Positions 49,532 to 57,846 are shown, numbered from the stretch's first letter. The stretch: 64,000 nucleotides of DNA from Saccharopolyspora phatthalungensis (GCF_014203395.1 NZ_JACHIW010000002.1:62001-126000), one strand, 5' to 3'. Program-made: numbers and translations. Notes: a model not told the origin generated them from the letters alone.

Positions 49532-50968
49532 ATGAGCCGAGTACCCCGGGCGAGGCGGCGAATGGCGCTGGTCGTCAGCTTTGTGCTGGCCGCGGCCACC
49601 GCGTGCGGTCTGCTCGCGGAGCAGGGGCTCGCCGCGCCGGCGGTCCAAGTCTGGGTGACCACTGGCGATCAGAGCAAGCTCTTGCAGCAGCAGCCGAGCG
49701 TGCATTTCGGCCCGGATCATGGTTCGGAGACCACTGTGGACGTCGACGAGGACGCCACCTACCAGACGATGGACGGCTTCGGTGCCGCGTTCACCGATTC
49801 CTCGGCATGGCTGGTAGCCAACAAGCTCGACCCGGCCCGGCGCGACGAGCTGATGGCGAAGCTGTTCGCCCCGGACACCGGCATCGGGCTGAGCATGCTG
49901 CGCGAGCCGATCGGGGCCAGCGACTTCACGGTCAACGGCGACTACACCTACGACGACACCTGCTGCGACCTCAACGATTTTTCCATCGCCCACGACCGGA
50001 AGTACCTCCTCCCGGTCCTGAAGCAGGCCAAGGCGCTCAACCCGGGACTGAAGATCATCGGCACCCCGTGGAGCCCGCCGGCCTGGATGAAGACCGGCGG
50101 ATCGCTACACGGCGGTCGGCTGGACCCCGGAAGCCCCGGCCTGTTCGCCGACTACCTCGTCAGGTACGTGCAGGCATACGCCGCCGAGGGGCTGCCGATC
50201 GCCGCGATCACGCTGCAGAACGAGCCGCACCACGAGGCGGCGTACCCCTCGATGCGGATGGACCCGGGGGAGCAGGCCGCGCTGATCAAGAACGAGGTTC
50301 GGCCGAAGTTCAAGGCCAACGGCATCGACACCCGGATCCTCGCCTGGGACCACAACTGGAACGAGCCGAACTATCCGGTCGACGTGCTCGACGACCCGGC
50401 CGCGAAGAGGTTCGTGGCGGGCTCGGCGTTCCACTGCTACGACGGCGACGTCGGCGCGCAGAACCAGGTGCACCAGGCGCATCCGGACAAGGGAATCTGG
50501 TTGACCGAATGCTCGGGCGGTCAGTGGGCCCCCGACTTCGCGCACAACCTGAAGTGGCAGACCCAGAACCTGATCATCGGCGCGACCCGGAACTGGGCGA
50601 AGGGCGTGACGTTCTGGAACATGGCGCTGGACCAGAACCACGGCCCGACCAACGGCGGCTGCTCGAAGTGCCGTGGCGTCGTGACGGTAGACACCGGTAG
50701 CGGCAAGGTCGACTACAACGTCGAGTACTACGTGCTCGGCCACGCAAGCAAGTTCGTCCGCCAGGGTGCCCAGCGCATCGATTCCAGCAGTTATCCCAAT
50801 GACATCGAGTCGGTCGCCTTCAAGAACCCGGACGGTTCGATCGCGCTGCTGGCCCTGAACGCCGGAACCCAGGAAAAGTCGTTCAAGGTCCGGCACAACG
50901 GCCAGTCGTTCGACTACACCTTGCCCCCGGGCGCGGTGGCCACCTTCACCTGGAACGGTGCGCACTGA
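49532..50968 (+). CDS. secreted glycoside hydrolase family 30 glucanase/glucosylceramidase
   Basis: A 478-residue exported enzyme with signal segment ALVVSFVLAAATACGLLAEQ. TIM-barrel landmarks of GH30: MDGFGAAFTDSSAW, IGLSMLREPIGASDF, GTPWSPPAWMKTGGSLHGG, acid/base Glu in LQNEPHHE and nucleophile Glu in GIWLTECSGG. The C-terminal beta domain ends in FTWNGAH. Members cleave beta-1,6-glucan or beta-glucosylceramide. ATG 49532 is in frame with a TTG three bases earlier; AAGGAA lies upstream. With the GH3 enzyme it supplies glucose for the adjacent transporters. Confidence 0.95.
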   Translation: MSRVPRARRRMALVVSFVLAAATACGLLAEQGLAAPAVQVWVTTGDQSKLLQQQPSVHFGPDHGSETTVDVDEDATYQTMDGFGAAFTDSSAWLVANKLDPARRDELMAKLFAPDTGIGLSMLREPIGASDFTVNGDYTYDDTCCDLNDFSIAHDRKYLLPVLKQAKALNPGLKIIGTPWSPPAWMKTGGSLHGGRLDPGSPGLFADYLVRYVQAYAAEGLPIAAITLQNEPHHEAAYPSMRMDPGEQAALIKNEVRPKFKANGIDTRILAWDHNWNEPNYPVDVLDDPAAKRFVAGSAFHCYDGDVGAQNQVHQAHPDKGIWLTECSGGQWAPDFAHNLKWQTQNLIIGATRNWAKGVTFWNMALDQNHGPTNGGCSKCRGVVTVDTGSGKVDYNVEYYVLGHASKFVRQGAQRIDSSSYPNDIESVAFKNPDGSIALLALNAGTQEKSFKVRHNGQSFDYTLPPGAVATFTWNGAH

Positions 50969-51092
50969 CCCCGGCCGCGGGTGGTCGTTCCAGTTCAGCC
51001 AGGAGCCTTTGTTGCTTTAATGTGGTTTAGCAGCTTCGCTGGTTGAGCGTGTAAGCGGTGGAGGTTTTCCTTCCAACCCTGGCGGCTTGGTG

Positions 51093-51527
51093 TCAGGTGC
51101 AGCAGATGGCTTGCTTCTCGTCGGGCCCGGTCCGGAGGTCGGGGGCTTGACCTGCGGTCGCGGAGTCGGCCTTGACCACGTAGACCTCCCAGGGCGCGCG
51201 TCCGGGGCCGTGGACCCAGACCTTGTCCTGGCGGGCGTAGCAACAGGTGGTGTCGTTTTCCACCTGGGTGAGCAGGCCCAACTCTGACAGGCGCCGGGTG
51301 GCGGCGTTGACGCTTTCGGTGTCGCCGACCTCGACGCCGAGGTGGTCCATCTCCGTGTCCTGACCGGGTTTGCCTTCCAGCACGACCAGCTTGAACGGCG
51401 GTTCAGTGATGGCGAAGTTGGCGTAACCGGATCGCCGCTTGGCCGGTTCGGTTCCGAAGAGCTTGGTGTAGAAGGAGATCGATCCTTCCAGGTCACCGAC
51501 CCGCAAGGCGAGTTGTATGCGCGACAT
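51093..51527 (-). CDS. arsI: ArsI/CadI-like glyoxalase-fold protein (organoarsenical lyase)
   Basis: A 144-residue VOC-fold dioxygenase. SRIQLALRVGDLEGSISFYT at the start, DHLGVEVGDTES in the middle, and the vicinal Cys pair in DTTCCYARQDKVWVHG that binds trivalent arsenic in ArsI. A second Cys pair closes the protein (QAICCT). In characterised ArsI, a non-haem iron site demethylates trivalent methylarsenicals. It is divergent from arsR across a region with the shared operator, so it is part of the arsenic regulon. ATG 51533 (two residues longer) is the alternative start. Confidence 0.9.
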   Translation of the reverse strand: MSRIQLALRVGDLEGSISFYTKLFGTEPAKRRSGYANFAITEPPFKLVVLEGKPGQDTEMDHLGVEVGDTESVNAATRRLSELGLLTQVENDTTCCYARQDKVWVHGPGRAPWEVYVVKADSATAGQAPDLRTGPDEKQAICCT

Positions 51528-51580
51528 GACCATTCCTATATAGATAGTTATCGAAACATCGGCAAGGAAAGCTTGCTCCC

Positions 51581-51618
51581 TGTTTCGACATGTGTCAAGT
51601 TAGAGACATGTCGAAACA
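51581..51618. promoter_or_regulatory. ArsR operator dyad overlapping the arsR start
   Basis: A perfect 13-bp inverted repeat TGTTTCGACATGT / ACATGTCGAAACA with a 12-base spacer. The right arm contains the arsR ATG (51608). A related half-site TCGAAACA lies at 51551-51558, closer to the arsI start. Position and form fit an ArsR dimer site that blocks both divergent promoters. Confidence 0.8.
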
Positions 51619-51970
51619 AGGGCGGGATGCCGAGCCGTGCTGCTCGCCGGTGATGCGGGAGCCGCTGACGGCCGAGCGGTCGGCAGAGCTGGCGCGGGTG
51701 TTCAAGGCAATCGGGGAGCCGGTGCGGCTGCGCCTGCTGTCCTTGATCGCCTCGCATGCGGGCGGTGAAGCGTGCGTGTGCGATTTGACGGGGGCGTTTG
51801 ATCTATCCGGTCCGACGATTTCCCATCACCTGAAGATCTTGCGAGAAGCAGGGGTGATCGAGGGCGAGCGGCGCGGTACGTGGATCTACTACCGGGTGCG
51901 TCCCGAGACGCTGCGTGCGGTGTCCGGCGTGCTGGTGCCTGCCGACGACGCTGAGGCGGCGACCGCGTGA
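51608..51970 (+). CDS. arsR: ArsR-family arsenic-responsive repressor
   Basis: A 120-residue winged-helix repressor. Recognition helix in FDLSGPTISHHLKILREAGV, wing IEGERRGTWIYYRV. The arsenite-sensing ECVCDL-type motif is present as EACVCDLT. An N-terminal CCSP segment offers further thiols. ATG 51608 lies within the right arm of the operator dyad, and no strong ribosome site precedes it, so translation may be weak or leaderless. Its end overlaps the acr3 start (GTGA). Confidence 0.93.
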   Translation: MSKQGRDAEPCCSPVMREPLTAERSAELARVFKAIGEPVRLRLLSLIASHAGGEACVCDLTGAFDLSGPTISHHLKILREAGVIEGERRGTWIYYRVRPETLRAVSGVLVPADDAEAATA

Positions 51971-53064
51971 ACCGGGGCGCTCAGGCGATCGTGGTGACTC
52001 GGTTGTCTACGTTGGATCGCTTGCTGCCGGTGTGGATCGGTGCCGCGATGGTGGCCGGTCTGCTGGCAGGGCGGTGGATTCCCGGGCTCGGGGCTGTGTT
52101 GGACGCGGTCGCTGTCGATGGGATTTCGCTACCGATCGCGCTGGGCCTGCTGGTGATGATGTACCCAGTTCTGGCCAAAGTGCGCTACGACCGGCTGGAT
52201 ACCGTGACCGGGGACAAGAGTCTGATGATCTCGTCGCTGGTGCTGAACTGGCTTCTGGGGCCGGCGTTGATGTTCTCCCTTGCCTGGCTGCTGTTGCCGG
52301 ACCTGTCCGAGTACCGCACCGGACTGATCATCGTAGGTTTGGCGCGCTGCATCGCTATGGTGATCACCTGGAACGACCTGGCCGGTGGTGACCGTGAGGC
52401 CGCAGCGGTGTTGGTGGCGCTGAACTCGGTGTTTCAGGTGGTCGCGTTTGCTGGTCTGGGCTGGTTCTACCTGTCGCTTCTGCCGGGCTGGCTCGGGCTA
52501 CCGCAGGTCGGGTTGGACGTATCGGCGTGGGAGATCGCCAAATCCGTGTTGATCTTCCTTAGTGTGCCGCTGGTGGCGGGTTATGCGACCCGTAAGCTGG
52601 GTGAGCGAGCTAAGGGACGGGACTGGTACGAAGGCCGATTCCTGCCGACGATCGGGCCTCTGGCGCTCTATGGTCTGTTGTTCGCCATCGTGATCCTGTT
52701 CGCGTTGCAGGGTGATCAGATCACTAGCCACCCCGTCGATGTCGCCCGTATCGCCCTGCCCCTGGTGGCCTACTTCGTGATCATGTGGGCGGGATCTTTC
52801 GCGCTGGGCAAGGCGCTCGGGCTGAGCTACCAGCGGACGACGACACTGTCCTTCACTGCGGCGGGCAACAACTTCGAACTCGCCATCGCGGTGGCCATCG
52901 CCACTTTCGGCGTCACCAGTGGTCAAGCGCTGGCCGGGGTCGTGGGGCCGCTTATCGAGGTGCCGGTTCTCGTTGCCCTGGTGTATGTCTCCTTGGCCGC
53001 CCGAGGCTGGTTCCGCCCGGCGCCCAAGGGGCAAGAGGCCGAACATGCTCACAGCACCACCTAG
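51967..53064 (+). CDS. acr3: ACR3-family arsenite efflux permease
   Basis: A 365-residue membrane transporter with ten predicted spans. The conserved Cys motif GLARCIAMVITWNDLAGGD lies in the fourth span region, and TAAGNNFELAIAVAIATFG near residue 300 is the second signature. It expels arsenite using the proton gradient. GTG 51967 overlaps arsR by four bases, giving coupled arsR-acr3-arsC translation. The C-terminus is short and His/Thr-ended (EAEHAHSTT). Confidence 0.96.
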   Translation: MNRGAQAIVVTRLSTLDRLLPVWIGAAMVAGLLAGRWIPGLGAVLDAVAVDGISLPIALGLLVMMYPVLAKVRYDRLDTVTGDKSLMISSLVLNWLLGPALMFSLAWLLLPDLSEYRTGLIIVGLARCIAMVITWNDLAGGDREAAAVLVALNSVFQVVAFAGLGWFYLSLLPGWLGLPQVGLDVSAWEIAKSVLIFLSVPLVAGYATRKLGERAKGRDWYEGRFLPTIGPLALYGLLFAIVILFALQGDQITSHPVDVARIALPLVAYFVIMWAGSFALGKALGLSYQRTTTLSFTAAGNNFELAIAVAIATFGVTSGQALAGVVGPLIEVPVLVALVYVSLAARGWFRPAPKGQEAEHAHSTT

Positions 53065-53134
53065 CCGGGTCGGCCTAGCAGTCGTTCTCCTCCCTGATCA
53101 GCCAACCAGCATCCCGACGAACCAAGGAACGACC

Positions 53135-53539
53135 GTGTCCATACCCCCTGAAGTCCTCTTCGTCTGCGTGCACAATGCCGGCCGTTCTCAGATGGCCGCC
53201 GCCCTGCTGTACCACCACGCCCAGGGCAAGATTCGCGTTCGCTCTGCCGGGTCCGCGCCCGCCGACACCATCAACCTTGCGGTGGTGACCGCTCTGGCCG
53301 AACGCGGTCTCGATGTCTCCCAGGAAATTCCGAAGAAGTTGACCAACGACGCCGTCGAAGCCGCGGACGTGGTCATCACGATGGGGTGCGGTGACGCTTG
53401 CCCCGTCTTCCCCGGCAAGCGTTACCTCGACTGGGAACTTGACGATCCCGCAGGAAAGACCGTGGAGGAAGTGAGAGAGATCTGCGACGAGATCGATCAG
53501 AGAGTGCAAGCTCTTCTCGCCGAGATTCAAACCTCGTAA
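53135..53539 (+). CDS. arsC: arsenate reductase (low-molecular-weight phosphatase fold)
   Basis: A 134-residue reductase. P-loop CVHNAGRSQMAAALL with the catalytic Cys in CX5R, then MGCGDACPVFPGKRYLDWEL with the two resolving Cys of the thioredoxin-coupled type, and DDPAGKTVEEVREICDEI. It reduces arsenate to arsenite for Acr3. In actinomycetes mycothiol/mycoredoxin or thioredoxin can regenerate it. GTG 53135 follows AAGGAA, 70 bases after acr3. Last gene of the ars operon. Confidence 0.95.
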   Translation: MSIPPEVLFVCVHNAGRSQMAAALLYHHAQGKIRVRSAGSAPADTINLAVVTALAERGLDVSQEIPKKLTNDAVEAADVVITMGCGDACPVFPGKRYLDWELDDPAGKTVEEVREICDEIDQRVQALLAEIQTS

Positions 53540-53679
53540 TAGAGCCCCGAGCGTCCGCCCGATGGTAGTGCCGGGTGGGCGGGCGCGGTCGCAGCCTAGC
53601 CGCAGGTGCAAGCCCGCGCGGGGAGGTCTGCTCGTGATCGGGATTTTGCTCCGATATGTGCTTATTCATGTAATGGGGC

Positions 53680-53714
53680 GGCCGGTTGGCCTCCTTTGTG
53701 AGTGCCAACCGGCC
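53680..53714. terminator. bidirectional hairpin after arsC
   Basis: Perfect 11-bp inverted repeat GGCCGGTTGGC / GCCAACCGGCC with a 13-base loop, placed between the convergent arsC and the minus-strand repeat-protein gene. No U-run. The rest of 53540-53764 shows no gene. Confidence 0.7.
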
Positions 53715-53764
53715 GTGTTGGACCGACGCCAGGTTGGGTTCAGGACCAGACATCGGGTCGGGTC

Positions 53765-54169
53765 TTAGATCCGCGCTGTTCGGTCCTTAGCGCTACTGCC
53801 GGGTGTCCTGTGGTGTCGCTTGAGCCGTGCTCGTCGCCGTCGTTGGTAGTCGCTGTCTGCGTTCCGGCACGGGGTGCATCGGCATCCCCGGGAGTAAGAC
53901 CCCCTGGTGCCATGCTCGCGTATGGGGCGGGACGCCCATGTCTTTCGGTAGTCTTTCTTGGCTTGGCGGCACGCTTCGCAGCGGCAGCCGAACTCGTCAT
54001 ATGCGTAAAGGGTGCCGTGTCTGCCTACCGGGACTTCGCGCCGGGCGTTCCGGAGCCGCCTGTTCCTGCGGTACCGGGTGTGCTCGGCTTTGCATAGCGA
54101 ACACCTGCACTTGTGGCCCTGGTATCTGCGGAGGGTGCCGTGGGCTGGCTTCTTGGCCGGTGGTTTCAT
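53765..54169 (-). CDS. protein of three HGT/CxCxxC repeats (zinc-ribbon-like)
   Basis: A 134-residue basic protein made of three tandem units, at about residues 10-37, 51-77 and 86-112. Each unit reads HGT, then about eight residues, then a CRC--C cluster, then a basic helix: Cys21/23/26, Cys62/64/67, Cys96/98/101. Each has a following Arg/Lys-rich YRRNRR- or YQRRRR-type tail. Units with this pattern occur singly in phage and actinomycete proteins and suggest a zinc- and nucleic-acid-binding module. ATG 54169 has a poor ribosome site, so the start is uncertain. Function unknown. Confidence 0.68.
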   Translation of the reverse strand: MKPPAKKPAHGTLRRYQGHKCRCSLCKAEHTRYRRNRRLRNARREVPVGRHGTLYAYDEFGCRCEACRQAKKDYRKTWASRPIREHGTRGSYSRGCRCTPCRNADSDYQRRRRARLKRHHRTPGSSAKDRTARI

Positions 54170-54257
54170 GGGGTTTCGGTGTCTGCTGTCCGTGTTTATG
54201 GGCTCGATGCGTTCGTTGCGATCGCGCGCGCCAGGCCCCGGTGAAGCTTCTTGAGAT

Positions 54258-54689
54258 TCACGCTGTCGGCGAGGTTCCTGGAGCGGGAAATGCCGCTGTA
54301 GTGAGCGTGGCGGCGCGTGTCGATGTGAGGGTGGTGTCGTCGGCGTCGGTGTCGGCCATTCGGGTGGCGGAGGCTTGAATGTTGGTAGCGTCGGCTGCCA
54401 TGTCCTCATCGGTGCACCATCCGTCATCGACCAATCGGAGGCCGAGCAGCGCATACGGACTGCTGGACTGCTGCCCCGCGCCTCCATACTTGAGTCCTGC
54501 GTGAAAACACGCATTGGCCAGAATGTTTCTGCCCGCGCGTTCGGTGCGGTGTTCGGCGACCATCGCGTCGGCCAGGGTGACGGCGCGGTCCAGATCGCCT
54601 GTCAGCGCGGCATGACGCATCGTCTCGATGAGCTGTTCGTCCAGCGTGATCGTGTCCGCTTGTGCCAACACCCTGCGGCGACGGGTCAT
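54258..54689 (-). CDS. hypothetical protein, coupled to the upstream unknown gene
   Basis: A 143-residue protein not recognised. The N-terminal half reads ITLDEQLIETMRHAALTGDL, DRAVTLADAMVAEHRTERAG and NACFHAGLKYGG, predicted helical; the C-terminal 50 residues are Thr/Ala-rich. ATG 54689 shares one base with the stop of the preceding gene (TGATG), which is good support for both being real. It lies divergently from the XRE regulator pair, beyond a 260-base gap. Confidence 0.6.
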   Translation of the reverse strand: MTRRRRVLAQADTITLDEQLIETMRHAALTGDLDRAVTLADAMVAEHRTERAGRNILANACFHAGLKYGGAGQQSSSPYALLGLRLVDDGWCTDEDMAADATNIQASATRMADTDADDTTLTSTRAATLTTAAFPAPGTSPTA

Positions 54690-55126
54690 CACAGGCCCCC
54701 ACACGCGTACGGCGACAGCGGACGGATCATTACCGGCCGGGGCAGATCGTTCGGGATAGCACATTCCGGGTACTTCGGCCGCTCGCTCATCCCGGGAGCC
54801 CCCGGATTTCCCGGAGCTGGAAGAGCAAGAATCGCCCGGAGCGTCCACAGCGGCGAGTGGTGGTACTGGTAGCTGACCGCCTGCGGGTTGAAGACACCCG
54901 AGTCACCGGTTATCGGAACACGGTAGGCCGTTGCGTGATTTTCGTTCCGCAGGATCAGGACATCAGCACAAGTCTCCCACTTGAACATGGCCGCGAGGAG
55001 CGCCGGGGCATCCTGCGGACCCCATCGGATCAACGTCCACTGACGACGACGGAGCTCGGTGAGAAGTCCATCCAAGCCGAGTGAAAATCCTTCGCCCGAT
55101 ACCAGTTTTACAGTCAAGGTCGCCAT
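54689..55126 (-). CDS. hypothetical protein
   Basis: A 145-residue protein not recognised. It starts TLTVKLVSGEGFSLGLDGLL with RRRQWTLIRWGPQDAPALLA and LILRNENHATAYRVPI, a plausible mixed alpha/beta domain of 80 residues, followed by a Pro-rich tail. It is translationally coupled to the next gene (TGATG). The ribosome site at ATG 55126 is weak. It shares its upstream region with the divergent XRE regulator at 55387, so it may be under that regulator. Confidence 0.6.
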   Translation of the reverse strand: MATLTVKLVSGEGFSLGLDGLLTELRRRQWTLIRWGPQDAPALLAAMFKWETCADVLILRNENHATAYRVPITGDSGVFNPQAVSYQYHHSPLWTLRAILALPAPGNPGAPGMSERPKYPECAIPNDLPRPVMIRPLSPYACGGL

Positions 55127-55344
55127 CTTGTCTTTACCGTCTCATCCTTTCGCATTCTCTGTTTTCATGACAACGCGGGCGGGCACCCGTAGCGGGGACC
55201 ATGGATGCCCTTGCGACTCGGTGCGATGAGAACGCGGTAGCCGTCAGTCGCGTCCCTGGAATGACCGTACAGGGTTGAGCGATCCTCGTAGTGTCAAGCA
55301 GGTGACAGTCCATACGGATGATGTAGCGACCCGTTCGGCTTACT

Positions 55345-55367
55345 CGGGTAGCTTTAAGTCGTACCCG
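55345..55367. promoter_or_regulatory. dyad operator of the first XRE regulator
   Basis: CGGGTA-N11-TACCCG, a six-base-armed dyad, 20 bases before the regulator start, with TTTAAG in the spacer. The same position in the duplicate gene carries a longer dyad. Conserved neighbours include CGGCTTAC upstream. Likely autoregulatory site; it may also control the divergent unknown genes. Confidence 0.65.
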
Positions 55368-55386
55368 ACTTTTTCGGAGGTTCTCC

Positions 55387-56568
55387 GTGACAACCATGGG
55401 AATTGGCACTCGGGTCGCGGCGTGTCGGAAGTTGGCGGGGCTGACTCAGGCGCAGCTTGCCGATCGGTCGCACTACTCGCTCTCGACCATCCGGGCCGTG
55501 GAACAGGGACGTGAGCCGGCGTCGCCGGCGTTTACCGCGGCTATGGCGCGAGCGCTGAAGGTCGAGCCCGAGGAACTGACCGGGACTCCCTACCGCGACA
55601 CGATCGAGCAAGACGGTCTGCTGGAGGGCATGTCAGAACTCCGAGCGATTCTCGCCGAGGGCCAGTACGTGAAGGCTGTCCAGCCGGAAGCCATCGAAGC
55701 GATGTCGGCGGAGCTGAATGACATCCATTTCGCCTACCGCAATGACAAGGGCAGGCAGGCGCTAATGCGACTGCCAATACTTCTTCGGCAACTGCACGGT
55801 GCCGCGCGAGCGGCAGCGACGGATGCTGAGCGCGGTCGAGTGTATTCACTGCTCGCATCCGGGTACGGGACAGCCGACCGGCTCAGTAGACATTTCGGCT
55901 ATATGTCCCTGTGTACGCCCGCGGTCGATCGGCTGGAATGGGTGGCTCAACAGGCCGATGACCCGCTTTATACCGCGCAGGCCAAGGTGAAGCGCGCTCG
56001 GATCCTAATGTACCTCGATTCCAACGATGTCGGCCTTTCGCTTGTGGAGCAAGGACTTAACGAGATTTCGGGCGACGGGGAATCCGCGATCGCGGTACGC
56101 GGATACGCCCACCTATGCGGAGCGATCGCAGCCGCGCGCGCCCGAAAAGCCGACATCGCACGTGAGCACATCGCGGAAGCGAGAGACCTTGCCGAGCACG
56201 TGACCGGCGAGAGTAATGCCTACGGGACGTTGTTCGGCAAGGCCAACGTGGGCATCCATGCCTGCGCCGTCGAGTTGGAGGCGGGTGATCCCGGCAAGGC
56301 CGCTCGGGAAGGCTCGGAACTTCGTCTTCCTGCTGGGATTGCTCCGCCGAGGGCGGGGCATCACTGGCAGGACACCGCGCGCGCATGGTTGCTCGCAGGC
56401 AACGCAGGCAAGGCTCTGGAGGCTCTTAACCGTGCTCGGAAGGTGGCGCCGCAGCAGACGCGCCTGCATCCGTCGGTGCGGGAAACGCTGACGAGCATTG
56501 CGGGATTGGAGCGTCGGCGTTCCGAGAGCTTGACGGCGTTCAGCGGGTGGTTGGGCCTTCGGCTGTAG
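55387..56568 (+). CDS. XRE-family regulator with C-terminal TPR-like domain (copy 1)
   Basis: A 393-residue regulator. Helix-turn-helix at about residues 8-62 (LAGLTQAQLADRSHYSLSTI, RAVEQGREPASPAF). The long C-terminal part is alpha-helical with TPR-like spacing (AGYAHLCGAIAAARARKADI-type repeats, GKALEALNRARKVAP), as in the quorum/peptide-responsive Rap/PlcR-like and actinomycete regulators. GTG 55387 follows CGGAGGTTC. It is one half of a tandem duplication with 56665-57846. The target is likely its own dyad at 55345-55367 and the divergent genes. Confidence 0.92.
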   Translation: MTTMGIGTRVAACRKLAGLTQAQLADRSHYSLSTIRAVEQGREPASPAFTAAMARALKVEPEELTGTPYRDTIEQDGLLEGMSELRAILAEGQYVKAVQPEAIEAMSAELNDIHFAYRNDKGRQALMRLPILLRQLHGAARAAATDAERGRVYSLLASGYGTADRLSRHFGYMSLCTPAVDRLEWVAQQADDPLYTAQAKVKRARILMYLDSNDVGLSLVEQGLNEISGDGESAIAVRGYAHLCGAIAAARARKADIAREHIAEARDLAEHVTGESNAYGTLFGKANVGIHACAVELEAGDPGKAAREGSELRLPAGIAPPRAGHHWQDTARAWLLAGNAGKALEALNRARKVAPQQTRLHPSVRETLTSIAGLERRRSESLTAFSGWLGLRL

Positions 56569-56623
56569 GGGCTCCTGTAGGTGACAGTCCATGCAGATGG
56601 CGTAGCCACCCATTCGGCTTACA

Positions 56624-56646
56624 CGGGTACCTTTAAGCGGTACCCG
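56624..56646. promoter_or_regulatory. dyad operator of the second XRE regulator
   Basis: CGGGTACC-TTTAAGC-GGTACCCG, a perfect 8-7-8 dyad, 19 bases before the GTG start. It is the same element as at 55345-55367 with stronger arms, in a 96-base gap between the two regulator genes whose sequence is a duplicate of the upstream region of copy 1. Confidence 0.75.
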
Positions 56647-56664
56647 ATTTCTCGGAGGTTCTCT

Positions 56665-57846
56665 GTGACAACCATGGGAATTGGCGCTCGGGTCGCGGCG
56701 TATCGGAAGGTGGCGGGGCTGACTCAGGCTCAGCTTGCCGAGCGGTCGCACTACTCGCTATCGACCATTCGGGCCGTGGAACAGGGACGTGAGCCGGCGT
56801 CGCCGGCGTTTGCCGCAGCTATGGCGCGAGCGCTGAAGGTCGAGCCCGAGGAACTGACCGGGACTCCTTACCGCGATGCGATCGAGCAAGACGGCCCGCT
56901 TGAGGGGATGCCAGAGCTCCGAGCGATTCTCGCCGAGGCCCAGTACGTGGAGCCTGTTCGGCCGCAAGCCATCGAAGCGATGTCGGCGGAGCTGGAGATC
57001 GTGGATCTGGCTTATCGCAATGACGAGGGCAGGCAGGCACTCGTGCGACTGCCGACACTGCTTCGTCAACTGCACGGTGCGGCGAGAGAGGCAATGACGG
57101 ATGCTGAGCGGGGCCGGGTGTATTCGCTGCTGGCATCCGGGTACGGGACCGCAGAAAAACTCTGTAGACGGTTCGGTTACCTGTCCCTGTGCACGCCTGC
57201 GGTTGATCGGCTGGAATGGGTGGCTCACCAAGCTGATGACCCGCTTTATGTCGCGAAAGCCAAGATAAAGCGCGCTCGCGTGCTGATGTATTTTGACGCC
57301 AGCGACGTTGGGCTTTCACTTGTGGAGCGGGGACTCAACGAGATTTCAGGCGGCGACGAATCCGCGATCGCGGTACGCGGAGACGCCCACCTGTGCGGAG
57401 CGATCATAGCTGCGCGTGCCCGGAAAGCCGACATCGCGCGTGAGCACATCGCGGAGGCAAGAGACCTTGCGGAGCGTGTGACCGGCGAGAGCGATGCGTA
57501 TGGGACGTTGTTCGGCAAGGCCAACGTGGGTATTCATGCCTGTGCTGTGGAGTTGGAGGCGGGTGATCCCGGTAAGGCCGCTCGGGAAGGTTCGGAACTT
57601 CGTCTTCCTGCTGGGATTGCTCCGCCGAGGGCGGGGCATCACTGGCAGGACACCGCGCGCGCATGGTTGCTCGCAGGCAACGCAGGCAAGGCTCTGGAGG
57701 CTCTTAACCGTGCTCGGAAGGTGGCGCCGCAGCAGACGCGCCTGCATCCGTCGGTGCGGGAAACGCTGACGAGTATCGCGGGTTTGGAGCGTCGGCGTTC
57801 CGAGAGCTTGACGGCGTTCAGCGGGTGGTTGGGCCTTCGGCTGTAG
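56665..57846 (+). CDS. XRE-family regulator with C-terminal TPR-like domain (copy 2)
   Basis: A 393-residue paralogue of the preceding gene with the same length and architecture: N-terminal helix-turn-helix VAGLTQAQLAERSHYSLSTI and helical C-terminal domain. It is clearly divergent in the middle third, yet its last 90 or so residues are identical to copy 1 and about 200 bases of DNA are exact. GTG 56665 follows CGGAGGTTC. The in-frame ATG 56581 upstream would translate the operator and is rejected. Being next to each other with own promoters, they may control the same or different genes. Confidence 0.92.
   Translation: MTTMGIGARVAAYRKVAGLTQAQLAERSHYSLSTIRAVEQGREPASPAFAAAMARALKVEPEELTGTPYRDAIEQDGPLEGMPELRAILAEAQYVEPVRPQAIEAMSAELEIVDLAYRNDEGRQALVRLPTLLRQLHGAAREAMTDAERGRVYSLLASGYGTAEKLCRRFGYLSLCTPAVDRLEWVAHQADDPLYVAKAKIKRARVLMYFDASDVGLSLVERGLNEISGGDESAIAVRGDAHLCGAIIAARARKADIAREHIAEARDLAERVTGESDAYGTLFGKANVGIHACAVELEAGDPGKAAREGSELRLPAGIAPPRAGHHWQDTARAWLLAGNAGKALEALNRARKVAPQQTRLHPSVRETLTSIAGLERRRSESLTAFSGWLGLRL

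Noticed and set aside
55134..55409. Minus-strand open frame between the unknown genes and the XRE gene
   Set aside because: It covers the XRE start and operator dyad, has no ribosome site and no family pattern.
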